From CAZCPB01 sp964540295 (GTDB lineage Bacteria; Planctomycetota; Phycisphaerae; Phycisphaerales; UBA1924): a stretch of 36,774 nt of DNA. The notes beneath the pieces were generated by a model, which did not search any database, had not been told where the DNA came from, and saw only the letters and a program-made list of their open reading frames with translations. Positions within the stretch are counted from its first letter, which is position 1. Each line of letters starts with the position of its first letter. The stretch covers positions 1-36,774 of the forward strand of contig CAZIMT010000011.1 in NCBI GenBank assembly GCA_964540295.1. Reading direction: 5' to 3'. This document shows, piece by piece, positions 18,195 to 25,969 of this stretch. Made by a program: the position numbers and the translations under genes.

Positions 18195-20360
18195 TCAGCA
18201 GCCAGCCTCGAATCGAATCACGTACGAGTCGAAGTCTTCGCCGGTGACGAACCCGTCACCGTCAAAGTCGGCGGCGAGGCTGCCGCCCTCGAAGGCGGCG
18301 ACGAACGAGTCGAAGTCTTCACCCGTGACGAAGCCGTCGCCATCGAAGTCAGCCGGAATAACGGTCTTGAACGAGAACACGGCGGGAGTCGAGGCGGTGG
18401 ACCCGTTGGCGTTGATCGCGGTCACGCCCCAGTAATAGGTTCCACAATCCGCGAGCACGCCGCTCGGGACGTTGTACGAGGTCGAGACCAGGCCGGTGAC
18501 CGTTGAGAGCGGGCTGGACAGGTCAGCCGTGTCGTCGAGGAGCAGCGTGTAGGTCGTCACGTTCGAGGCCGCGCTCCAAACAAGCGAAGGCGTGGTCGAA
18601 ACGTTGCCAGCACCGTCGGCCGGGGTGCTGAGGCTGAACGGGCCGGGCGGGAGCGGGATCGCGCCCCGGAAGCCCATGTCGGGCCCGGCTAGGTCACGGA
18701 ACGCGGCCGTGCCCTGCGCGGCCCTGACCCAGTAAAAGTAAGTCTGAAGCGGGACAGCGGTCGCATCGTCAAACGTCGTCGTGGCGCTAGTGCCGAGGGC
18801 GGTCGCCGTGCCGAGATTGTTCACCGTGTTGCGGAGCACCTGGTACGAAGACGCGCCAGGGACGTTGGTATAGGTGACGCGAACCTTGTCGTTGAACGTG
18901 CCGTCAGTCGCGGCCATGGTGGGCGTGGTCGTGCCCGTGATGGTCGCCTTGTACAACTGCGACTGGGTCGGGACATCGATCTCGTAGACGCGAAGGAAGA
19001 AGTTCCCGACCGGCGAGAGCAGGGCCCCCGTGAACGTCTCGGCCGTTCCCGACGGTTGCGGGGTCGCGGTGAGCAGCGTGACACCAGCGGCGTCGACGAT
19101 ATCAAACGCCAGGTCAGCCTGCGCCAGCGCATTCTGGCTGTTGCCCGAATTGCACGAACCGTTGGCGTTCTGCGAGCTGTTGTCGTACGTCGAGCCGATC
19201 GGCGTGACCGTGAAGTTAGCCAACTGGATCGCGGTGGCGTTGATACGGTGAAAGTCGATCTCGCTGTTGCCGTCGATGCTCAGCAGCGACGAGTTGGTTG
19301 GCGTGAGCCCGTTGGAAATAGGCACGTCGCCGAGCTGGATGGTCACGCCCACGCTGAGATTGCCCGCGAAGACCGCGGTCGGGGACGTGTTGTCGGGTTC
19401 GTTGTTGTCACCGTAACGGCGCTGCCCGCCGCGGATGTCGTCCTGCTGAGGGCCGTCAAACACGGTGTTGATGAACGGCTCCATGAGCTGGTTCGAGTTG
19501 CTCGAGCAGACGTGCGCCATGCCGAGGCCGTGCCCGTGCTCGTGCATGACCACGTCGCGAAGAAAACGGTAGTTGTTGGTGGAGCTGAAGTAATTGCTGG
19601 CGCCGAACGCGTCGTCCGCATCGAGCACCATGTCGCCGTTGTTGGGAAAGTAGTTGTAAGCCAGCACGCCGCTGCTGCCGTCGATGGAGTGCATGGAGAT
19701 GCGGACGTGCCCGCGAGCCGCGGCGTTGCCCGAGCCCCAGGCCGCGCCGTCGTCCCAATCAACGCCAGCCGCCGTCACGCGAGTGTAATTCACGCCGATG
19801 AGCACCTGCCAGCGATCAAAGCTCTGCTGGAAAAGGCTCAGCCACGCGGCGCGGGTCGTCCTGGTGTCAAATCTGGCGAAGAGGTTGCTGGGCGACACCG
19901 GCTCGCCGATGCCGCCCGAGATGCTCAGCCCGTCGGGCACCAAGCTCCACGTCAGGTTGATCGGATCGCCTGTGGTGCCAAAGCCAGCACCCGACCAGCG
20001 GGCGGTGCCTTGGTAGCGGTCGCCCCAGTTGTTGTTGGCGGCCGCCTGAGCGAGCCACCCCTGGGTCATGAACTCATTCACCCGCGCCATCACTTCATCG
20101 CTGGGCGGAATAGCCGGATCAAAGCACGCCGAGAACGGAACCGGGGCCGAAGCGAGCGTCAGCGGCAGGTCGGTTGACAGGCCGCGCTCTGACGCGACGA
20201 GTTCTTTAGCCGCGATGGCACAGGCATCGGTGCCCATGAGTTCAGACCAGCCATCTGAAGAATTTTCGACAACCGTCTCGCTAGCCCGAGCGTTGTTGGT
20301 CATCGACCCCGCGAGCACGCATGTGCCCGCAACCAGCGCCAGTCTCAGTTGATCACGCAT
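18195..20360 (-). CDS. Secreted matrixin-like zinc metalloprotease with fibronectin-III-like and GC-type dockerin modules
   Basis: 721 residues from ATG 20360, with AAGGAA upstream. A signal peptide ends near ARA-S. The catalytic block HEHGHGLGMAH (about residues 270-280) matches the extended zinc motif HExGHxxGxxH of metzincins, and the LMEPFI a dozen residues on supplies the Met-turn, so a matrixin-like (M10) protease is the best call. The motif in the family gives three zinc-binding His and a catalytic Glu. Middle regions look like beta-sandwich modules, including two fibronectin-III-like segments (VPGASSYQVLRN, TPADGAGNVSTTPSLVW). The tail holds two DFDGDGFVTGEDFDS repeats and ends EAGC. 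It is the only one of the nine array proteins without a Cys close before the repeats. Confidence 0.9.
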   Translation of the reverse strand: MRDQLRLALVAGTCVLAGSMTNNARASETVVENSSDGWSELMGTDACAIAAKELVASERGLSTDLPLTLASAPVPFSACFDPAIPPSDEVMARVNEFMTQGWLAQAAANNNWGDRYQGTARWSGAGFGTTGDPINLTWSLVPDGLSISGGIGEPVSPSNLFARFDTRTTRAAWLSLFQQSFDRWQVLIGVNYTRVTAAGVDWDDGAAWGSGNAAARGHVRISMHSIDGSSGVLAYNYFPNNGDMVLDADDAFGASNYFSSTNNYRFLRDVVMHEHGHGLGMAHVCSSNSNQLMEPFINTVFDGPQQDDIRGGQRRYGDNNEPDNTSPTAVFAGNLSVGVTIQLGDVPISNGLTPTNSSLLSIDGNSEIDFHRINATAIQLANFTVTPIGSTYDNSSQNANGSCNSGNSQNALAQADLAFDIVDAAGVTLLTATPQPSGTAETFTGALLSPVGNFFLRVYEIDVPTQSQLYKATITGTTTPTMAATDGTFNDKVRVTYTNVPGASSYQVLRNTVNNLGTATALGTSATTTFDDATAVPLQTYFYWVRAAQGTAAFRDLAGPDMGFRGAIPLPPGPFSLSTPADGAGNVSTTPSLVWSAASNVTTYTLLLDDTADLSSPLSTVTGLVSTSYNVPSGVLADCGTYYWGVTAINANGSTASTPAVFSFKTVIPADFDGDGFVTGEDFDSFVAAFEGGSLAADFDGDGFVTGEDFDSYVIRFEAGC

Positions 20361-20892
20361 GTGCGATTCCTTGTGCTTGGGCGTTTCTCTCGATCCGCCG
20401 TGTTCCGATTTCGATCATTAAAAACTCGCCCCCGCCACGAACAACCCTTGGACCAACTTCACCAACTTCAGCCGCCCTGCCGCTCAAACCGACCAAACTA
20501 CAGCCAACCACCCACTNNNNNNNNNNNNNNNNNNNNNNNNNNNNNNNNNNNNNNNNNNNNNNNNNNNNNNNNNNNNNNNNNNNNNNNNNNNNNNNNNNNN
20601 NNNNNNNNNNNNNNNNCACCCACTCAGGCACCCACTCGGGCACCAACTCTCAATTCTGGGTTTCTTTCAAGGTGGCAGAACGCCACGAACCACGGTCGCG
20701 CCAGATTTTTCACGGAAGCTCATACTGTGCCCGGTGTTAGCACCGTTTGCAAGTCAAAAATATCGATTTCTTTCGATCAAGGCCGAGGCCCCACTCGCGG
20801 TCGGTCCTCCGACAGATCTCTAACGACCAACCTTTTCCGACCGTCCGAACTGAAATCTTGACTCGGAATGACCGATCAATTACCGAACCCAA
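20361..20892. other. Intergenic region containing an assembly gap
   Basis: 532 bases between the endonuclease-like gene stop and the metalloprotease start, both on the minus strand. It holds 100 N at 20517-20616 and the short tandem repeat beside it. No gene, terminator or promoter could be recognised on either side of the gap. Confidence 0.6.
20509..20652. repeat. 12-bp tandem repeat flanking a 100-N scaffold gap
   Basis: To the right of the gap are CACCCACTCAGG, CACCCACTCGGG and a decayed CACCAACTCTCA in tandem (20617-20652). To the left the sequence enters the gap with CACCCACT (20509-20516), the start of the same unit. The gap is exactly 100 N, a conventional placeholder, so its real length is unknown. 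The array probably continues through it. Confidence 0.8.
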
Positions 20893-22467
20893 TCAGCACC
20901 CGGACTCGAACGCGGCCACGAATGCGTCGAAGTCTTCGCCGGTCACAAAGCTGTCATGGTCGAAGTCCGCGATCAGGTCCCCGGCTTCGAACGCCGCGAC
21001 GTATGCGTCGAAATCCTCGCCAGTCACGAACCCGTCGCCGTCAAAGTCAGCCGGGCAACCGACCACCACACCGGTCAGCAGGACCACGCGCGAGGGCTGG
21101 TCCGGTGCGTCCGAAGCGATTGTGATCTGGCCGGTGCGCAGGCCGACCACGGAGGTGTTCATCGTGATCGAGTGCGAGTTGGCCGAGCCCCCCGCCGCGT
21201 CCGCGAACACGCCGACCGGGGCCGAGAACCCGGCCGTGGCGCTCATCGAATAGTTCAGTGCCGAGATCCCGTTGCCGCCCCAGAGCCCGATATTGCCCGA
21301 GTTGCTCACGATCAAAGACTGAGCTGCGGCCGAGTTCCGGGGCACGCTACCAAAGTCGATCAGCGTTGTCGACGTGACCTGGGCCGGGACACGCAGATCG
21401 AGGATCACGGGCAGGTGCCCCAGCCCGTTGGCCGAGGTCACGAGCGCTTGCGCTATCACAGGGCCCACCATGTCGTTGCCGGTGATCTTGAGGACTTGAT
21501 CAAAGCTGGTCCCGTCGTTGCCCCAGCTGCGGTACGAGTGGTTCGGGTCGTTCCATGTCGTCGTGCTATAGACCGCGCCGAAGTTGCCGATGTACTCAAA
21601 CCCCGCGCCGTCGAGCAGCCCCGCGCCGAGCAAAATCTGGTCATGCCGATCGTCCATCTGCACGGCCGGATCCTGCGTGTGAACGAAACGAAATGCAGAG
21701 TTGTTGTTCCACGACCCCGGCGTGCTGATCGGATCAAAGAACCGCCCGACGTTGTTCGCCTCAGACTGGATCAGCCGCTGGTACGCGGCCTGCGACGAGG
21801 TCTGGATGTTCAAGTCCGCCCCGAAAAGAAACATGTTCCCGGCTGGCAGCTTGGTCCCCGCGCCGTTGGTATCAATCCCGTTGGCGTTGTCGCGGACCTT
21901 GTTGGCTTCGAGTAAACGCCGGCTCTGGTCGGTCGAGGCGCTGCCCGCCTTCATGTGAGCCGCGTAGCACGAGAGGTTCACGCCAGCGACATCGCCGTAG
22001 CCGTTGAGCCGGATGTCGTAGCGAAGAGTGTTCCGTGGCGGCAGGCTCGTCGAGCCGGTCACCTGCGACACGATCACCGTGCGCACATACGTCACCTTGC
22101 TCGTGCGATAAAAGAACGCGTTGTCCGTATCTGGCCCGTCGATAAACGGGGCCGCTTCCCAATCGCCCGGGCTGCCCACGGCCGTGTTCAGGATCAGCTT
22201 GAAATTGGCGACACCGCCCGCCGACAGAAACTCTTCACCCACGAAGATGTCTGGGCTCATGGACTGGCCAGCCAACGCCAGCCCCGTGGGCACCTGCCCG
22301 TAGATTGCTGTTTGGAACGACGGATCACGCGAGCTCGCCCCGCCGTAATTGGTCACGTTCCACTCGCAGACGCGGAGCTGAGCCCAGGCCGACGACGCCG
22401 CGAACCCGCACACCGCGAGCACCGCGGCGGCACCGTTACGACCAAACGACGAACAGCGAATCGACAT
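20893..22467 (-). CDS. Secreted endonuclease/exonuclease/phosphatase-fold protein with GC-type dockerin repeats
   Basis: 524 residues from ATG 22467, with ACAGGAG upstream. The signal peptide ends near AWA-Q. The EEP-fold blocks are present in order: CEWNVTNYGG (metal-site Asn), DIFVGEEF (metal-binding Glu), AAHMKAG (active-site His), FGADLNI (Asp and Asn), DDRHDQILLG, and GLGHLPVILDL in place of the usual SDH. It is therefore probably an active metal-dependent nuclease or phosphodiesterase acting outside the cytoplasm. A beta-sandwich of the ASPM/SPD-2/Hydin or choice-of-anchor type (about 365-465, with IDFGSVPRNS) separates it from the tail. The tail repeats are almost identical to those of the S8 protease, including the odd DSF loop, and end ESGC. 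Confidence 0.88.
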   Translation of the reverse strand: MSIRCSSFGRNGAAAVLAVCGFAASSAWAQLRVCEWNVTNYGGASSRDPSFQTAIYGQVPTGLALAGQSMSPDIFVGEEFLSAGGVANFKLILNTAVGSPGDWEAAPFIDGPDTDNAFFYRTSKVTYVRTVIVSQVTGSTSLPPRNTLRYDIRLNGYGDVAGVNLSCYAAHMKAGSASTDQSRRLLEANKVRDNANGIDTNGAGTKLPAGNMFLFGADLNIQTSSQAAYQRLIQSEANNVGRFFDPISTPGSWNNNSAFRFVHTQDPAVQMDDRHDQILLGAGLLDGAGFEYIGNFGAVYSTTTWNDPNHSYRSWGNDGTSFDQVLKITGNDMVGPVIAQALVTSANGLGHLPVILDLRVPAQVTSTTLIDFGSVPRNSAAAQSLIVSNSGNIGLWGGNGISALNYSMSATAGFSAPVGVFADAAGGSANSHSITMNTSVVGLRTGQITIASDAPDQPSRVVLLTGVVVGCPADFDGDGFVTGEDFDAYVAAFEAGDLIADFDHDSFVTGEDFDAFVAAFESGC

Positions 22468-22676
22468 CTCTCAGCTCCTGTTGACAGCATCACACGGCGA
22501 GGTTTTCGAGAACTTCCTTGCTGCCAAAGCCGCCACGGCACTTCGGGACGACCTGACGAAGGGTTGTTGCAGAAAACGAAGCCCAGTGTAGCCCCCGGGT
22601 ACCCAGCCGAGTCGCGAGAATCGACGGCCGAAAACCAAATTAGGGTGTGAAGATTGTGTCGGGATAGACCGTGCCA

Positions 22677-22699
22677 GCGCACCGGCAGGGACGGTGCGC
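22677..22699. other. Hairpin without T-run, possible weak terminator
   Basis: An 8-bp stem GCGCACCG/CGGTGCGC around the 7-base loop GCAGGGA lies about 55 bases beyond the stop codon of the minus-strand gene at 22754. No T-run follows on either strand, so its role is uncertain. Confidence 0.4.
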
Positions 22700-22753
22700 A
22701 GGAGATCAGATCTCACACACGCAGGCTGGCTTCCGAGCTCCCGGATGAAAGCC

Positions 22754-23443
22754 TCAGCACCCGTTCTCGAACGCGATGACATAGGCGTCAAAGTCATCCG
22801 CCGTCACGAACTCGTCGTTGTTGAAGTCTGCGGCCGGTTCGCCGGTGATGAACGCGAACACGTACGCGTCATAGTCGTCGGCGGTCACAAACCCGTCGGA
22901 GTTGAAATCTGTCGGGCACGCGACGCGGCGGATAGTGGCCGAGCCGCTGGTGAACGACAGGCTGCCGACCAGGAACGCTGGCGAGAGCTTCACGCCCGTC
23001 AGCGAAAAACCAGCGATGTTCGAGGAATCGATCTCGACCCGCAGCGTGTAGGCGTAGGTCACCTGGAGCGAGCCTAGGTCCGTCACGCCGCTCTGCACCG
23101 AGTTCAGAAGCACCACCGGGTGCGTGCCGGGGAGGTTGTTGATCGAGCCCTTGAGCGCGGCCGAGGAGCCGGGTGCCAACGTTTCGAGCACCGTCGCCAG
23201 CGGCGTGGGCGACGGGAAAAGCACGGCCAGAAACCCGCTATCGCCCTTGACCATCCCGTCAACGGCGTAGGCGTAGCGCCGAGCAGGGTCGATCGTGCCG
23301 GGCGAGCTAGACCGGCTCTGGTTGGACTTGTCCTGAAGCTTCACGCCAGCGAGGTTGATGGTGACAGATTCGGCGGCACGGGCGGTCGGCGAGATGCCAG
23401 CCAAAGACGCGCACACCGCGAGCAAGGCCAGAGAGCGATTCAT
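22754..23443 (-). CDS. Small secreted protein with GC-type dockerin repeats, function unknown
   Basis: 229 residues from ATG 23443, with GGAG about 7 bases upstream; a TTG one codon earlier is ignored. The signal peptide MNRSLALLAVCASLAG ends near ARA-A. The roughly 150-residue central part is beta-rich with no recognised family or catalytic motif, so a binding or structural role is as likely as an enzymatic one. The tail differs slightly from its neighbours: both repeats have TADD instead of TGDD, and the second calcium loop is DFNNDEF with Glu in the usual Gly position. A Cys lies directly before the first repeat and the protein ends ENGC. It is the smallest of the nine and closes the array at its upstream end. 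Confidence 0.75.
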   Translation of the reverse strand: MNRSLALLAVCASLAGISPTARAAESVTINLAGVKLQDKSNQSRSSSPGTIDPARRYAYAVDGMVKGDSGFLAVLFPSPTPLATVLETLAPGSSAALKGSINNLPGTHPVVLLNSVQSGVTDLGSLQVTYAYTLRVEIDSSNIAGFSLTGVKLSPAFLVGSLSFTSGSATIRRVACPTDFNSDGFVTADDYDAYVFAFITGEPAADFNNDEFVTADDFDAYVIAFENGC

Positions 23444-23641
23444 CAAGATTCTCCGTTCAGAATGAGGGACGAGATTGAACGTGGGTGGTTGTAATGGCGC
23501 GATCGATCACCGCGCACCGACCGCCCGACCGGTTGAGCGTGTTCAGTGTACCGCCAAAGGAACACCGATCCAACCACCTTTTGCAGGCCGCCTGCCCGAA
23601 TTGTGCGCCCCGAATCCAACCAACGCCTCACAGCGTGCCGC

Positions 23642-25672
23642 TCACAGTTTCCAGTGCAACAGCCCCGAGGCTGTGGCCAGCATCGCCAAGATCGCCTTGA
23701 TCAGCGACTCGCCCGCGACCAGCCCAGACGCGACCGGGATGGTGTACCGCTCGGCGTTCTTCTTGTTCATCAACGACCAGGCCCACGCGATCACCGCGCC
23801 GATGGCGAAGGCGTAGCTGTTCGAGAAAGTAACAACCCACGACAACCCCAAGCCCATCGCCGACGGCAAGTACGGTCGCGCTTTCGGGAACAGTTTCTCC
23901 AGCACCGGCAGGATGATTCCCACCAACGCGCCGATGACGATGGCCCACTTGGCCGTGTCCGGGAGTGCGTTGAGCCCCTCCTTGCCAGCGAGCAACTCGG
24001 CCACGGCCTTCCACATGTTCGTCGCGGGAGGGTTGAACTTTTCGAGCGCGGCCTTGTCTGGAACGAGCAAGTACCACGCGGGCACGATCGCCAACGTCCC
24101 GAAGAAAAGCCCAGCAAACTGCGCAAGAAACTGCTGACGCGGGTTCGCGCCCAGGATGTACCCGCTCTTCAGATCTGTAAGCAAGTCCGCCGAAGAGCTG
24201 GCGCTGTTCGCGGCCGTCGATGCGGACATCAGGTTAATAGTCTGGTCCCCTTTCGCGCCCGGCAGGATGGCGAACAGCAACTGCATCACCTTGCCCATCG
24301 CGCCGATCGGTGTGGTGTCAGTCTCGCCGGTGGCCCGGCACGCCACCATCGACAGCACGAACGACATCGCCACCGCGATCGCGCCCAGGATCGGGTTCAT
24401 CTGGAACGCAAGATAATTGACGGTGATCAGCCCGATGCTGATCGGGATCAGCCCGATCACCAGCCAGGAGTTGGGAACTTCGATCTCTCGAATCTTGGCT
24501 TCGAGCGCGGGGTCCGTCGCGTCGGCCTCGCTCACGTTCTTCTTGCCAACACCGAAGGAACGAAGCACCGTCCTCCATTGCAGCGCCAGCGCCGCGAGGC
24601 TTGCAAAGACCATCACCGACGTGCCGCCCCACAAGGCCCAGCGCGGGAAATGGTACAACGTCCCTCCCGCTACCACGTCAATCGAGCGCTTGTAACCTTC
24701 CACGTTCGCGTTGGCCACGTCCATGCCGACCAGCCACGGCCCCACCCCTAAATATAAGATCAACGAACCGGCGAGCATCGACAGCGACACCCGCAGTCCG
24801 ACAATCATCCCCGCCGCGACCAGAAGCACGCTGGGCTCGAAAAAAAAGCCCAGCGCACCCTTGCCGTGCCATTTCATGTACCCGCCCTCGGGAATCGCCT
24901 CTGGCAGGTTGATCCGGAACAGCTTCTCGCGGAAGAACATGAATAAATTATCGATGAACTTCAGCCCGCCTTCGCCCGTGTTGAGCACCCCCACAAGCGC
25001 TCCACAGAGCAATGAGATGACCAGCGCGGTGGCTTTGCGTGAAGCTTCCTGGCCCTTGCTGTACAAGCTCTTCAGCGTGGCCGCGGCGGCGATCCCCGAC
25101 GGGAACGGCAACCGCTCAATGTTGATCATCTGGCGCTTCATCGGGATCGCGAGGAACACCCCAAGACACGCCGTAAAAAACGTGAAACTCGCTACGATCC
25201 AAGGCGCTTGAAGCTCCCAGGTGTTCTTGGTCGCGGCCTCGCCCGTGGTCAATAAGAGCAGCGCGCCAAACGCCGTCGCGATCGTCGCTCCCGTCGAGTA
25301 CCCCGCCGCCGAGGCCGTCGACTGCATGCAGTTGTTCTCGAGGATCGTCATCTGACTGAGCCTGTTGCCGCTCGCGGCTCGCAGGATGTTCCAGAAGACG
25401 TACGAAATCACGCACGAAGTAATCGCCACACCAAACGACCAGCCGATCTTGAGCGTCGTATAAAGCCCCGCGACCGACATCAGCATCCCGATCGCGCCCC
25501 CCATCAGCACCGCACGCACCGACAACTGCTTCATCGAGTCGCCGCGATAAATGTGGCGGTACCAATATGCCTCGCGCTGCGCGGGCGTGGCGTCATCGGG
25601 CAACTCGGGAACGCCATTAGCCTCAACGGCTTCCGCATTCGCGGTCGTGTGATCCGGGTTGTTCAAAGCCAA
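23642..25672 (-). CDS. OPT family oligopeptide transporter
   Basis: 676 residues with many hydrophobic helices. The start is taken as TTG 25672, which has GAGGAAG about 7 bases upstream; the next ATG would remove a plausible cytoplasmic N-terminus. Blocks such as GLYTTLKIGWSFGVAI, QSTASAAGYSTGA and RLPFPSGIAAAATLKS are characteristic of prokaryotic OPT proteins, which import oligopeptides or metal-chelate peptides by proton symport. Length and helix number fit the family. It lies on the same strand as, and 198 bases upstream of, the last dockerin gene, and divergently from the Ser/Thr kinase. Uptake of peptides released by the neighbouring exported proteases is plausible, but the substrate is not shown by the sequence. 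Confidence 0.93.
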   Translation of the reverse strand: MALNNPDHTTANAEAVEANGVPELPDDATPAQREAYWYRHIYRGDSMKQLSVRAVLMGGAIGMLMSVAGLYTTLKIGWSFGVAITSCVISYVFWNILRAASGNRLSQMTILENNCMQSTASAAGYSTGATIATAFGALLLLTTGEAATKNTWELQAPWIVASFTFFTACLGVFLAIPMKRQMINIERLPFPSGIAAAATLKSLYSKGQEASRKATALVISLLCGALVGVLNTGEGGLKFIDNLFMFFREKLFRINLPEAIPEGGYMKWHGKGALGFFFEPSVLLVAAGMIVGLRVSLSMLAGSLILYLGVGPWLVGMDVANANVEGYKRSIDVVAGGTLYHFPRWALWGGTSVMVFASLAALALQWRTVLRSFGVGKKNVSEADATDPALEAKIREIEVPNSWLVIGLIPISIGLITVNYLAFQMNPILGAIAVAMSFVLSMVACRATGETDTTPIGAMGKVMQLLFAILPGAKGDQTINLMSASTAANSASSSADLLTDLKSGYILGANPRQQFLAQFAGLFFGTLAIVPAWYLLVPDKAALEKFNPPATNMWKAVAELLAGKEGLNALPDTAKWAIVIGALVGIILPVLEKLFPKARPYLPSAMGLGLSWVVTFSNSYAFAIGAVIAWAWSLMNKKNAERYTIPVASGLVAGESLIKAILAMLATASGLLHWKL

Positions 25673-25969
25673 ATTCGCTTCCTCTCGAGACTCAATGCCC
25701 CCCCACGCGGGGAATGTCTGGGTCGCAAGGTAAGGGATCGGCTCATCAACAGCAAGGACGCGAGCGCATCAACGTGCCTTTCGGGCCTCTCTTGCCCGCG
25801 AGCAAACTCAGCACAACCTCGACCTCAATCCCAAACTTTTCCCTCACAACAACGCGCCGCTCTAACGCCTTCTGTCCGAATCTCTACTCACGATTCACTC
25901 ATCAACGCTCACACCATTCGTCATCACCCATTACGCTGCACGCGGTCAAACGCCCTCAAGCATTCCACC
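25673..25969. other. Divergent intergenic region between transporter and kinase
   Basis: 297 bases between the OPT start (minus) and the kinase start (plus), expected to hold both promoters. The OPT ribosome binding site lies at the left edge. No clear -35/-10 pair, operator or terminator could be identified. Confidence 0.4.

Noticed and set aside
6059..23443. Regularly spaced direct DNA repeats suggesting a CRISPR-like or satellite array
   Set aside because: The repeats are the codons of paired calcium-loop motifs, always in frame and at gene 3' ends, two per gene, not a non-coding array.
25553..25969. N-terminal extension of the kinase to 25553
   Set aside because: It would overlap the divergent OPT gene start, and the encoded residues look random; ATG 25970 is preferred.
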